Positions 1 to 8,526 of a stretch of DNA of 64,000 nt are shown piece by piece. The DNA is from an uncultured Desulfatiglans sp. (GTDB lineage: Bacteria; Desulfobacterota; DSM-4660; Desulfatiglandales; Desulfatiglandaceae), in the NCBI GenBank assembly GCA_900498135.1, contig LR026961.1:3704011-3768010 (forward strand), written 5' to 3'. Each line of letters starts with the position of its first letter. Position 1 is the stretch's first letter. Below the pieces are notes generated by a model, which worked only from the letters and a program-made list of their open reading frames with translations, was not told where the DNA came from and made no database searches. The translations under genes and the position numbers were made by a program.

Positions 1-40
1 TGTGGACCATTTCTGAGTTCAGTTGGAGAGGAGAAACAAA

Positions 41-766
41 GTGGATGAAATACCCAGTAAAAGAACCCCGGAAAATAAAAGGCGAGCCGTTCTCAAGGCC
101 CTTGTATTCGCAGCCTTCATCGTCGCGGCTGTTTATGTGTTGAGGTTCACACCGGTAAAAAATTTCCTCACCGCCGAAATACTTGGCCGGTTCCTGGATA
201 GCGCGGGCATATGGGCGCCCATCGCGTACATGGCCGTCTATGCCGTCGGCGTGTGTCTGTTCCTGCCCGGCACCCTTCTCACCGGGTTGGGGGCGGCGAT
301 CTTCGGACCCTACTGGGGCTTTCTGTATGTGTGGGTCGGGGCCATGCTGGGGGCGAGCGCGGCCTTTCTCATCGGCCGAACCCTGGGGAGGGAGTTTGCC
401 GCATCCCTCATCGGAGACCGGTTAAAGAAATACGATGACGCCATTGAGCGGAACGGCTTTGCAACGGTACTCTACCTGCGCCTCGTCTATTTTCCATTCA
501 CCCCCATGAATTTCGGGATGGGACTGACAAAAGTGCGTTTCTGGGACTACATCGTCGGCACGGGCCTGGGCATCATCGTCGGAACCTTTATTTTCACGTT
601 TTTCATCGGCACATTGAAACAGGTATGGGCCTCGGGAAACTGGGGGAAACTCGTCTCCTTCAAGGTGTTCTTCTCAATCGGCCTGTTCATCTTCTCTTTC
701 TTCATTCCGAAGATCATTAAGAAGATCAAAGGTGAAGGAAAGCATGATAAAGGATCTCCAGCATGA
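41..766 (+). CDS. TVP38/TMEM64 (DedA-like) membrane protein
   Basis: Integral membrane protein of the SNARE-associated/VTT family. The reading frame opens at a TTG (23), but a GTG at 41 sits about 8 bases after GAGAGGAG and is the better start, giving 241 residues. An N-terminal basic stretch is followed by a membrane segment (AVLKALVFAAFIVAAVYVL). A conserved VTT core follows, with the glycine-rich run GTLLTGLGAAIFGPYWGF, then GASAAFLIGRTLGRE and YLRLVYFPFTPMNFGMGLTK, and a C-terminal membrane helix with a lysine-rich tail. The family is implicated in lipid or polyprenyl-phosphate handling, but the substrate of this member cannot be read from sequence. In other bacteria such genes sit near the glycosyltransferase pair found here at 7 kb. 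Family assignment is firm, function unknown. Confidence 0.88.
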   Translation: MDEIPSKRTPENKRRAVLKALVFAAFIVAAVYVLRFTPVKNFLTAEILGRFLDSAGIWAPIAYMAVYAVGVCLFLPGTLLTGLGAAIFGPYWGFLYVWVGAMLGASAAFLIGRTLGREFAASLIGDRLKKYDDAIERNGFATVLYLRLVYFPFTPMNFGMGLTKVRFWDYIVGTGLGIIVGTFIFTFFIGTLKQVWASGNWGKLVSFKVFFSIGLFIFSFFIPKIIKKIKGEGKHDKGSPA

Positions 767-813
767 GGCTGACGCTGGGAATCTGAGAAACCCGTAAGGA
801 TCGGTTTGCAAAG

Positions 814-1862
814 ATGACAGAAGAAAAGACAAAGATAGTTCTGGCCGGCGATATCGGGGGAACCAAGGCCAACCTGGCCGTTTTAGCACTGACTCCGGTC
901 TTCGTGCCCCCTTGGCAGAAGCGATCCTCCCAAGCGCAGATTATCCAAGCCTGGAAGTTCTTGTATAGGAATTTCTTTGCTGGTATCGAGTAAAAGTTGA
1001 ACGAGCGAGCTTTGGTGCAGCCGGCCCTGTTGTGAACGGGAAGTCAAAGATCACCCATTTGCCATGGATGATGCATGAAACCCATATCGGGAATGCTCTG
1101 GGCGTTGCTTCCGTGCGCTTGCTCAACGATCTGCTCGCTCTCGCCTATGCGGTTCCGTTTTTGACGAGAGAGGATCTGCACGTGTTGAACAAAAGGCGGA
1201 CGGTATCAGGCGGCCCGATGGCCGTAGTCGCTCCGGCCACCGGTCTTGGCGAAGCGTATCTGAGGTGGGATGGAACGACATATCGAGCCTATGCCTCGGA
1301 GGGCGGACACACTGATTTTGCACCGTCGAATGCCCTGGAGACGGGTTTGCGCCAATATCTCCTGAAGCGGTTCGAACATGTCACCTACGAACGTGTCTGC
1401 TCCGGCAGCGGCCTGGTGAACATCTATGATTGTCTGAAAGACAGCGGTTATGCTGACGAGCCCGACTAGTTGCCCAATCAGATGATTTTGGGATATGATC
1501 GCACGCCCGTTATCGTCCAGGCGGCCTTCGATAAAGAGCGGCCGTGCAGACTCTGCCAGGGCAGCCTCGAGATGTTCATATCCATTCTTGGTGCGGAGGC
1601 GGAGAACATGGCTCTAGAGGTGATAGCATCAGGCGGAGTCTACTTGGGCGGCGGGATTCCGCCTCAGATTCTATGGGCTATTGAGGACGGACCTTTTCTG
1701 GAATCCTTCGGGTGCAAGGGCCGGATGTCGGGCCACAGGGAAGATATGCCGCTCCACGTAATCCTGAATCCTAAAGCGGCACTGATGGGAGCGGCCTGCC
1801 ACGCAATGGCCAAACACCATTTTACTGAAAACAGCGAGTGGGGTCTGAAGAGGAAATTGAAG
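814..1862 (+). pseudogene. glk: Glucokinase (glk) pseudogene, multiply disrupted
   Basis: A glucokinase-like protein can be assembled only by crossing three lesions. The ATG at 814 opens with the phosphate-binding motif GDIGGTKANLAVL. Between about 885 and 912 the frame must change to continue as LAEAILPSADYPSLEVLV. That frame meets a TAG at 966-968, then resumes as FGAAGPVVNGK, RLLNDLLALAYAV, TGLGEAYL and SEGGHTDFAP. A second TAG at 1467-1469 interrupts it before VIASGGVYLGGGIPPQIL and the typical C-terminus. All hallmark ROK/Glk motifs in the right order identify the parent gene; the stops and frameshift make function very unlikely. The last fragment stays open into the next gene, so automatic callers may wrongly fuse the two. 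Confidence 0.87.
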
Positions 1863-2879
1863 ATGGGATGGAAAATATCACCACAGGTCAGCGACATACT
1901 GGATAAGGCCCAAGAATTTGTGGGAATCAGCAGGGAGGATGCAGGGTTACTGTTAAGGCTTGACCTCGAATCCAAAGAGACCTACGCGGTTATGGAAACG
2001 GCCAACCGGCTTTCCAGAAAACAGTTCAGGGGTAAAGCAGAGAGCCATCTTCATATCGGGGTGAATGTAGCGCCCTGTCCCTTCAACTGCAGCTTCTGTT
2101 CCTTGACGGAAAAGGCCGGTATCTTCAAAGAAGATGTGGATTTTTCAGAAGAGACCATTTTGAGGTGGGCCAAAATGGGCGAGGTTCAGTCTGCGGATGC
2201 CCTCAACCTCATGACGACGGGGACGTTTTCCTTCGAGAGGCTGCTGGAGATCGGAAGGCTGCTCAAAAGGGAGGTCTCGGTCCCGCTTGTGGCCAACACC
2301 CGGGACATTAACCACCGAGAGGGAGAGAAACTCCTGGAGGCCGGTTTTGTGGGGGCCTATCATGCAGTCCGCCTGGGAGAAGGCGTGGACACCCCCTTTA
2401 AAAGAGAGAAGCGTATTCAAACCATCCAGGTTCTCAATGACGTGGGGTTGCTGTGGATGAACTGCATCGAACCGGTGGGACCGGAACACTCCCTGGACGA
2501 TATTGTGGACCTCATGTTCCTGGCAAAAAAGCATCGTGCCGTATACAGCGGAGTGATGCGGCGCATTAATTTCCCAAGATCTCCCATGGAAAGGTTCGGC
2601 ATGATCACGGAGCGGGAGATGGCCCGAATGGTGGCGGTCAGCCGGCTGGTGATGGGGGATGTGCCACGCGCCCACTGCACCCACGAACCCCACTCGGCCT
2701 CTCTCATGGCGGGGGCCAACCTCTTTTTCCCGGAGGTAGGTGCCAGTCCCAGGGACGGAATGGCCGACACCGGGAAAGGGAGGGGGAAGAGCCTTGGTGT
2801 TTGTAGAGCGATCTTTAAAGAAATGGAATGGGACCCCGACTTGCCGTCCAACTGTTTTCCAGGCGCGGCTTCCAGCTAA
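1863..2879 (+). CDS. Radical SAM protein, BioB/HydE/HmdB-like
   Basis: Predicted 338-residue radical S-adenosylmethionine enzyme. The signature CPFNCSFC (C-x3-C-x2-C) near residue 75 binds the [4Fe-4S] cluster. The frame around it (HLHIGVNVAP, then LMTTGTFSFERLLEIGRLL, VPLVANTRDINHREGEKLLEAGFVGAYHAVRL split over adjacent strands) matches the TIM-barrel of the biotin synthase/HydE group. Biotin synthase usually has a different core, and the reaction here is not known. The start at ATG 1863 is chosen because GAAGAGGAA lies 7-15 bases upstream and because everything before it in the same open frame is glucokinase remnant. Late residues include PRAHCTHEPHSASLMAGANLFFPEVGASPRD, a region that in BioB-like enzymes closes the barrel. 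The next gene downstream begins an ABC importer after a 212-base gap. Confidence 0.82.
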   Translation: MGWKISPQVSDILDKAQEFVGISREDAGLLLRLDLESKETYAVMETANRLSRKQFRGKAESHLHIGVNVAPCPFNCSFCSLTEKAGIFKEDVDFSEETILRWAKMGEVQSADALNLMTTGTFSFERLLEIGRLLKREVSVPLVANTRDINHREGEKLLEAGFVGAYHAVRLGEGVDTPFKREKRIQTIQVLNDVGLLWMNCIEPVGPEHSLDDIVDLMFLAKKHRAVYSGVMRRINFPRSPMERFGMITEREMARMVAVSRLVMGDVPRAHCTHEPHSASLMAGANLFFPEVGASPRDGMADTGKGRGKSLGVCRAIFKEMEWDPDLPSNCFPGAASS

Positions 2880-3039
2880 ACATTCATGATAACGGCGGTG
2901 GTCATGCCCACACACAAAAAACCTATGAGAGCGGCATGTTGCCGCGGCTGTTGAGGCTTCGAGTCTCTCTCACAGCACTCAACCTGCACGGTATCTTCAC
3001 GGTAAGGATGCTATGTGTCTGTATATCAAGATAGTTGCA

Positions 3040-3052
3040 CAAACACTGTTTG
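3040..3052. promoter_or_regulatory. Operator-like palindrome before ABC importer
   Basis: The 13-base palindrome CAAACACTGTTTG lies about 40 bases before the start of the substrate-binding protein gene. Its size and position suit a dimeric repressor site, but no cognate regulator is adjacent and no -35/-10 pair is convincing. Low confidence. Confidence 0.25.
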
Positions 3053-3091
3053 CAGGACCGGAATTCTACCAGCTTGGTGGAGGAGGAAATT

Positions 3092-4042
3092 ATGTTTTGG
3101 CCAAAAATATATTTCCGAGTAATCCTCGGAATGGCAGCCTGTATACTGATGTCCTTTTCAGGCGCCTCTCGGGCTGAAGACTTCCGTGTGGGGACTTGGA
3201 AGACGCCCCAGACCATACAGCCCTTCTTCTATGAGCGATTTGTTCCCGAAAACCAGAAGGTGACAGTCTATTCCTTCACCAATCCAGCTGATCAAAAGAC
3301 AGCCCTCCTGGCCGGCAGCCTCGATATGTGCGGCACCACCTTGGCCCACGCCATTCATTCGGCCTCACTCGGTCAACCTGTTGTCGTGGTGGCGGTCCTC
3401 TGCAACAAGGGCTCCGCCCTGGTGGTCAAAAGAGGAGTAGCGGTCAAAGAGGTAATGGATCTGAGGAGGAAAAAGATCGGTTATGTCCCTGGAACCATGC
3501 ACGAAATTCTACTCAGGGAAATCCTGACCCGTAACGGTCTTTCTCCTGAGAAAGACGTCATGTTGACGCGGGTGGATTTTTTCGACATGGGCATGGCCCT
3601 GGCAGGGGGCGGCATCGATGCCTTTCTTTCGGGCGAGCCGCTTCCGAGTCTTGCCGTCGCTCAGGGATACGGTGAGATCCTCGCGTATCCTTACTATGAC
3701 GAGTCGATTGGCACCATGAACGCTGGCATGCTGGTGCGGCGGGATAGCATCGAGGGCGAACCGGAGCGGGTTCTCGAACTGGTCACGGCGCATGCGAAGG
3801 CTACGCGATACCTGCAATCCCATCCCGAGGTCTGGCTTCGCAAGGCGTCATCGTTCGGCACAGAAATGGTTGTCCTGAAGGAGGCCGCGGCCAACATCGA
3901 GTTGGCGTGGGACATGGACGCCGATTTCATTCGGAGGGCCAGAGCCTTGGGCGACCGGATGGAGGCCCTGGGGATCATCCGAAAGCAACCTGACTATGAG
4001 CGGCTTTTCGATCTGTCATTCGTGAAACGGGTGGTGAAATGA
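3092..4042 (+). CDS. ABC transporter substrate-binding protein (NitT/TauT, NMT1-like)
   Basis: Periplasmic binding protein of 316 residues for a NitT/TauT-type importer. The start is ATG 3092, placed five bases after a strong AGGAGG (3081-3086); an open frame upstream to 3035 has no such support. An N-terminal signal peptide (MFWPKIYFRVILGMAACILM, ending near SGASRAED) is followed by the family pattern of strands: AGSLDMCGTTLAHAIHSASLGQPVVVVAVL, then KKIGYVPGTMHEILLREIL, then DAFLSGEPLPSLA. Ligands of such proteins include sulfonates, nitrate/bicarbonate, thiamine precursors and aromatic acids; nothing seen here decides among them. It overlaps the permease gene by four bases (ATGA), so the three genes are one transcription unit. 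Confidence 0.87.
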   Translation: MFWPKIYFRVILGMAACILMSFSGASRAEDFRVGTWKTPQTIQPFFYERFVPENQKVTVYSFTNPADQKTALLAGSLDMCGTTLAHAIHSASLGQPVVVVAVLCNKGSALVVKRGVAVKEVMDLRRKKIGYVPGTMHEILLREILTRNGLSPEKDVMLTRVDFFDMGMALAGGGIDAFLSGEPLPSLAVAQGYGEILAYPYYDESIGTMNAGMLVRRDSIEGEPERVLELVTAHAKATRYLQSHPEVWLRKASSFGTEMVVLKEAAANIELAWDMDADFIRRARALGDRMEALGIIRKQPDYERLFDLSFVKRVVK

Positions 4043-4848
4043 TGGGACCCTATGGCAGGAAAGCCGTCAAGGGAAGCGGGTGGTGTCTGCCGTGGGTAGT
4101 CCCTGCGCTCTTCTGTTCTTGTTGGTGGACGGTGAGTGCCACGGGGCTGGTGCCCACCTACCTGTTGCCTCCCCCACGCGATATCGTCGAGGCCGGCTAT
4201 GCATACCTCCTGGGGGCGCCCGAAGGAGGTCCTTATGCCGGGCGGTTTGTCCGCGATGCTGCCGCGAGTCTGTGGCGGGTGTTTTGCGGTTTTTCCCTCG
4301 CTGTGGCCGTCGGTCTTCCACTCGGGATCCTTTCCGGGCGTCTGTGGATCATCGAGCGTCTCACAGGCACGACCGTCAATGCGTTGCGGGCCGTCCCAGG
4401 CATCACCTGGCTTCCACTGGCCCTGGTCTGGTTCGGCATCGGGATGAAAGCCACTCTGTTCCTGGTGGCCCTGGCCGCGTTTTTCCCGGTTTTCTTGAAT
4501 GCGGCCGCGGGGGCGAGGCAGGTGAACCCGTTGCTCCTCCAGGCAGGCGCCATGATGGGCGTCAAGAGGTTGAGGGGCACCTTCGCTATCCTTCTTCCGG
4601 GGGCCATGCCCCACATCATGGCCGGGCTGCGCCTGGGATTGGGCATCTCCTGGGCCTATCTTGTCCTGGGGGAGTTGACCGGGGTCCCGGACGGGCTGGG
4701 GGCTGTGATCATGGATGCCCGGATGCTCGGGCGCATCGATATGATCGTCGTAGGAGTCATCGTGATCGCCGTCATTGGACGGATCACGGATAAACTGCTT
4801 CAGGGCGGGTTGCGGCTGTGCTTCAAGAGCGCGAGGAGGATGCCGTGA
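4039..4848 (+). CDS. ABC transporter permease (SsuC/TauC-like)
   Basis: Inner-membrane permease of 269 residues in the same NitT/TauT importer. It starts at ATG 4039 inside the end of the binding-protein gene. About six hydrophobic helices are visible, and the cytoplasmic EAA-type loop is LLQAGAMMGVKRLRGTFAILLPGAMPHIMAGLRLGLGISW (read in segments), which contacts the ATPase. The loop sequence has the G-x9-LP spacing of the binding-protein-dependent transport family. The segment RAVPGITWLPLALVWFGIG is typical of SsuC/TauC/NrtB proteins. The gene ends in a GTGA overlap with the ATPase gene, which implies translational coupling. Confidence 0.88.
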   Translation: MMGPYGRKAVKGSGWCLPWVVPALFCSCWWTVSATGLVPTYLLPPPRDIVEAGYAYLLGAPEGGPYAGRFVRDAAASLWRVFCGFSLAVAVGLPLGILSGRLWIIERLTGTTVNALRAVPGITWLPLALVWFGIGMKATLFLVALAAFFPVFLNAAAGARQVNPLLLQAGAMMGVKRLRGTFAILLPGAMPHIMAGLRLGLGISWAYLVLGELTGVPDGLGAVIMDARMLGRIDMIVVGVIVIAVIGRITDKLLQGGLRLCFKSARRMP

Positions 4849-5636
4849 GAGCGCGCCTGAAGGCGGTAGCCGGAAACCGGGCGGCATCAAGGGAGGATAC
4901 CCTCAGGTTCGAGGGCCTTTCGAAGGGCTTCCACACGGCCGGCGGGTACCTGCCGGTTCTGGAGGATGTGAGCTTTCGGGCGGAAGGCGGGGAGTTGATT
5001 GCGATTCTCGGCAGGAGCGGGTGCGGCAAGTCTACCCTGCTGAAGATTGCGGCGGGATTCATCCCTCCGAGTTCGGGAAGGGTGCTGTTGAATGGACAAC
5101 CGGTGGAGGGGCCTGGTCCGGATCGCTGTGTCATTTTTCAGGAGGATGCCCTGTTTCCCTGGTTGACGGTGGCAGAGAACATCGCCTTCGGTCTGAAAGG
5201 GCAGAAGAAGTCCAGGAAAGCCAGGGCTGAAGAGATGAATCGTTTTCTGAACCTGGTCGGGTTGAGCGAGTTCAGGGATTATCTCCCCCATGAGATCTCC
5301 GGGGGCATGAAACAACGGGTGGCATTGGCAAGGGTGCTCATCCTGAGGCCCGAAGTGCTGCTCATGGATGAGCCGTTCGCCTCTTTGGACGCCCAAAGCC
5401 GGGAAGAGATGCAGTCCCTCCTTTTAACGCTTTGGCAGGAACTGGGCCACACGATCCTTTTTGTAACGCACGATGTCGGCGAGGCGGTGATGCTGGCGGA
5501 CAGGATCCTTCTCATGAGCAAGAACCCCGGCCGGATCCGCGAAGAGATCCCGGTGAGTCTGCCGCGGCCGCGGGAAAGGGAAAGCGCCGCCTTCGCAGGC
5601 CTTAGTCGAAGGCTGCACGACGCGCTTCGGGATTAA
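4845..5636 (+). CDS. ABC transporter ATP-binding protein (SsuB/TauB-like)
   Basis: Cytoplasmic ATPase subunit (263 residues) that powers the importer. Walker A is GRSGCGKST, the Q-loop region is CVIFQEDALFPWLTVAENIAFGL, the ABC signature is ISGGMKQRVALARVL, Walker B is LLMDEPFASLDA and the H-loop is FVTHD. The open frame extends to a GTG at 4818, but GTG 4845 is preferred: GAGGAGGA lies just before it and it forms a GTGA overlap with the permease stop. The C-terminus carries LMSKNPGRIREEIPVSLPRPRERES, as in NitT/TauT ATPases. It closes the three-gene operon; no terminator hairpin was recognised downstream. Confidence 0.9.
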   Translation: MRARLKAVAGNRAASREDTLRFEGLSKGFHTAGGYLPVLEDVSFRAEGGELIAILGRSGCGKSTLLKIAAGFIPPSSGRVLLNGQPVEGPGPDRCVIFQEDALFPWLTVAENIAFGLKGQKKSRKARAEEMNRFLNLVGLSEFRDYLPHEISGGMKQRVALARVLILRPEVLLMDEPFASLDAQSREEMQSLLLTLWQELGHTILFVTHDVGEAVMLADRILLMSKNPGRIREEIPVSLPRPRERESAAFAGLSRRLHDALRD

Positions 5637-5958
5637 CCGTTTGTCCGAAATCGTTTCTTGACGGGCAAAAAATACCTGGACTTTTCAGTATCGCTGCCGT
5701 CTCGGGAAGTTCATCAGCCAAATCGAACATGTCTCAGAACTCTCCGGCAAAGACTATTCGCTTGTTCCTCATTCGATCTACGATCATCAGAAACAGACGA
5801 TCAGCGAGATTCCAGGTTTTTCCTTTCCCTGAAAGTCAGGGAGCAATAGAAGAAAGAAGCTGTGGGAAGGAGCCGTGGAAGGGGGCTTGTAAATCACCGG
5901 TTGGTATTCTTAAAACGGGAGGGGGAAAGGGAGAGGAATGTTTAGATGTCGCTTTTTA
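5637..5958. other. Intergenic region with a short orphan coding-like stretch
   Basis: About 320 bases between the ABC operon and a repeat. No complete gene is seen. From 5707 to 5832 the plus strand reads 41 codons without a stop (KFISQIEHVSELSGKDYSLV, then PHSIYDHQKQTISEIPGF) whose composition looks protein-like. It has no start or ribosome site and may be a relic, possibly of a transposase, but I could not identify the family. The rest is featureless. Confidence 0.35.
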
Positions 5959-6045
5959 AGGTCAAAAAGGTGCTTATAAGGTTCTAAAAGTGCCTTTTTT
6001 GGGAATCTTTCGTATTCTTTTCAATGGGGTATCTAGGTCCGACCC
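5959..6045. repeat. REP-like element, copy 1 (GGTCCGACCC family)
   Basis: This segment shares order and spacing of motifs with four other segments of the window (near 12.5, 17.0, 17.2 and 17.5 kb): a GTCAAAAAGG-like start, TAAGGTTCTAAAA, a T-rich middle, a short TAT-rich spacer, and the end GGTCCGACCC (6036-6045). It overlaps the 3' end of the sterol-desaturase-like gene on the minus strand and provides that gene's last codons and stop. Similarity was judged by eye. Confidence 0.6.
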
Positions 6046-6891
6046 GAAGTAGGAAGTAGACCCTCGCTTGCCGATGGCGTAAGCCCCGCCTTTTCCGACG
6101 AAGGGCAGGACGAGCATCCAGGGAAGCGTGAGGCGGGACGGGTCGCGGAACTGGTTCAGGCCGATGGTCATCTGCTCGTGGCCTTTCGTGGGCTGGGGTT
6201 TGTAGGTTCCGCACAGGCGGTCCCACCACGGAAGGTTGAAGCCGAAGTTGGCATTGGTTTCATTGGGGAAGACCGAGTGGTGGACGCGGTGCATATCCGG
6301 GGTGACCACCAGGAGCCGAAGCACACGGTCGACCCCGAGCGGGATGAAAAGATTGGCATGGTTGAACATGGCCATCCCGTTGAGGATGATCTCGAAAATG
6401 ATGACCCCCACCGGAGGGGCCCCGAGAATGACGATGGCCCCGGCCTTGATCCCGAGGGAAATGAGGATTTCGATGGGGTGAAAACGGTTGCCGGTGGTCA
6501 GGTCGTAGTCCATGTCCGCGTGGTGCATCATGTGCAGACGCCAAAGGACCGGGACCGCGTGAAACATGACGTGCTGCAGGTAGATGACGAAGTCCAGAAC
6601 GATGATGGTCAGCACCACCTCCAGCCAGAAGGGCCACTGGAGATAATTGAAGATCCCCCAGCCCTGGAGTTCGACCCACATGGAGATTCCGACCGCCCCG
6701 GCGGGGAAAACGACCCTCAACAGGGCGGTGCTGATGAAGACGATGCCGATGTTTCCGATCCAGCGGGATGTCTTGGAGGTGGTCGGGGTGCGCCGGGGTG
6801 CAAGTAGTTCCGCCAGGGCCACAGTCGAAAAGATCCCGGCGAAAAAGGCCATTCGGATGACGGGTTCATGGGCGGTTATGAATTCGGTCAT
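5974..6891 (-). CDS. Sterol desaturase / fatty acid hydroxylase family membrane protein
   Basis: Membrane di-iron oxidase-like protein of 305 residues. The histidine clusters of the superfamily are present: HVMFH, then HMMHH in VLWRLHMMHHADMDYD, and HRVHHS near residue 210. Several hydrophobic helices surround them. Characterised relatives hydroxylate or desaturate sterols, fatty acids or ether lipids using O2, which is odd for an anaerobe; many members in anaerobes have no assigned function. The last roughly 25 residues (from about GSTSYFGSDLDTPLKR) are encoded by an intergenic repeat, so the natural C-terminus has probably been replaced. The gene diverges from the glycosyltransferase fusion 180 bases away. 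Confidence 0.85.
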   Translation of the reverse strand: MTEFITAHEPVIRMAFFAGIFSTVALAELLAPRRTPTTSKTSRWIGNIGIVFISTALLRVVFPAGAVGISMWVELQGWGIFNYLQWPFWLEVVLTIIVLDFVIYLQHVMFHAVPVLWRLHMMHHADMDYDLTTGNRFHPIEILISLGIKAGAIVILGAPPVGVIIFEIILNGMAMFNHANLFIPLGVDRVLRLLVVTPDMHRVHHSVFPNETNANFGFNLPWWDRLCGTYKPQPTKGHEQMTIGLNQFRDPSRLTLPWMLVLPFVGKGGAYAIGKRGSTSYFGSDLDTPLKRIRKIPKKGTFRTL

Positions 6892-7071
6892 TTGTCAGGC
6901 TCCTTGCTGATAACGCGTGCGGGTCAGGGGTCCAAAAAAACCAGCTCTGCAGGCTTTTATATCAAATGAGGTCAACCAGAACGAGTGCATATTCGAGTCG
7001 GCTGCTATGCCGTATCGAAGCGCGGTCCTTTTTCACGAGCCTCAGTTGATCCATTGTAATGGTTATCTGGC

Positions 7072-8400
7072 ATGAAGCAAGGTGCTCCTCATCTTTTGAT
7101 CTTTGCGCGATACCCTGAACCGGGCAGGGTCAAGACCCGCCTGATTCCGGTGCTGACGCCGGAGACGGCCGCTAGGCTTCACCGCCGGATGACCGAGAGC
7201 GCCTTGAAAATGGCGCGGGCGGCGGCCTCCCGCGGGGAAATGCCGGTCACCGTGTGGACCACCGGCGCACGGCGGAGGGATTTCCGGGCCTGGCTGGGAA
7301 CCGATCTCGGTTACGCTGAACAGGCCTCAGGGGACTGCGATCTCGGCGCCCGCATGCTTGGCGCCTTCGAAGCGGCCTTTCAGAGTGGAGCCGGGGCGGT
7401 GATCGGCGTCGGGTCCGATATCCCGAGCCTGAGCTCCGAGATCCTCGAACAGGCTGTCGAGGGTCTGCGATGGAACGATACGGCTGTGGGGCGTGCCGCT
7501 GACGGCGGGTACTACCTTATCGGAATGAAGTCGATACATCCCCCGCTCTTTGAGGGCATCGACTGGGGAACGGGCCGGGTCTATGCCCAAACCAGCGAAA
7601 AGATCCGACGTCTCGGGTTGAGCGTGGCAGAGTTGCCGCCGCTGCAGGATGTGGATCGGCCCGAGGACTTGGATGTGGTTCGACACGATCCTCGCTTCTC
7701 GGATGTCTTTTCGGGGAAATCGCTGGTCTCCGTCGTGATCCCTACCTTGGAGGAATCCGGTACGATCCGGCGCCTCCTAGAATGGCTCGGGCGAGCGGGG
7801 GTGGGGCTCGAACGGATCGTGGTCGACGGCGGAAGCCGCGACCGGACCCGCGAAATAGCCGCGCGGGAGGGGGCCCACGTGTTGACGGTGTCCGGAGGGC
7901 GGGCTTTGCAGTTGAACGCCGGGGCTGCTGTTGCCCGTGGAAGATTCCTGCTCTTTCTCCATGCCGACACCCTCCCGCCTGGCGGGTGCGCCGAGGCGAT
8001 ATGCGCTGCCCTGGATCGTCCGGCGACGGTGGCAGGGGCATTCCGTTTCAAGACCGACGATCCGAGGGCCGTGATGCGCCTGGTTGAACGAGTGACGCAC
8101 ATCCGGTCCGCGCTTTTGCAGATGCCCTACGGCGACCAGGGGATCTTCATGGAGAAGCGGGTCTTCGAGGAGGTTGGGGGGTTCAGGCCCATGCCGATCA
8201 TGGAGGATTACGAACTGGTCCGGCGCCTCCGCAGGCGAGGGAGGATCGTAACGCTCCGTGAGGCGGCTCTCACGTCGGCGCGGCGCTGGAAGACCCTCGG
8301 CGTCCTGCGCACGACCTTCGTCAACCAGCTCATGATCGCGGGCTTTTTGGCCGGTGTGCCAGTCCAGAGACTGCACCACTTCTACAGGGGGTTGCGCTGA
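7072..8400 (+). CDS. Fused glycosyltransferase: DUF2064 (TIGR04282-like) + GT2 (TIGR04283-like)
   Basis: A 442-residue fusion of two enzymes usually encoded side by side. Residues 1 to about 205 match the DUF2064 transferase: LLIFARYPEPGRVKTRLIPVL, GVGSDIPSLSSEIL, and AADGGYYLIGMKSIHPPLF, a nucleotidyl/glycosyltransferase A fold. Residues about 218-440 are a family 2 glycosyltransferase: SVVIPTLEESGTIRRLLEWL, RIVVDGGSRDRT, FLLFLHADTLPP, and the acceptor-side MPYGDQGIFMEKRVFEEVGGF and PIMEDYELVRRLRRRGR. These families have been linked to 'rSAM/selenodomain' clusters and arsenosugar-type pathways. None of the partner genes is adjacent, so the product is unknown. The ATG start has no strong ribosome site. 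Confidence 0.88.
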   Translation: MKQGAPHLLIFARYPEPGRVKTRLIPVLTPETAARLHRRMTESALKMARAAASRGEMPVTVWTTGARRRDFRAWLGTDLGYAEQASGDCDLGARMLGAFEAAFQSGAGAVIGVGSDIPSLSSEILEQAVEGLRWNDTAVGRAADGGYYLIGMKSIHPPLFEGIDWGTGRVYAQTSEKIRRLGLSVAELPPLQDVDRPEDLDVVRHDPRFSDVFSGKSLVSVVIPTLEESGTIRRLLEWLGRAGVGLERIVVDGGSRDRTREIAAREGAHVLTVSGGRALQLNAGAAVARGRFLLFLHADTLPPGGCAEAICAALDRPATVAGAFRFKTDDPRAVMRLVERVTHIRSALLQMPYGDQGIFMEKRVFEEVGGFRPMPIMEDYELVRRLRRRGRIVTLREAALTSARRWKTLGVLRTTFVNQLMIAGFLAGVPVQRLHHFYRGLR

Positions 8401-8526
8401 GAAGGAATCCGCCGGCCTCGAACGCGACGAGAAGAGGCAGAGGAACCGCACCGCTTCTACAACTCGAGCTCGCACCATTGAGCCTGAAACCCATGGGTGG
8501 TCGGGGGCTTATAGCCGCATCCCGAA

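Noticed and set aside
1467-1469. TAG in the glucokinase-like frame considered as a recoded codon
   Set aside because: The gene carries a second TAG (966-968) and a frameshift as well, so decay explains it better than pyrrolysine recoding.
2880-3091. TPP or other riboswitch before the NMT1-like binding protein
   Set aside because: The conserved thi-box (CTGAGA ... ACCTGATC) is absent and no other known riboswitch core was seen.
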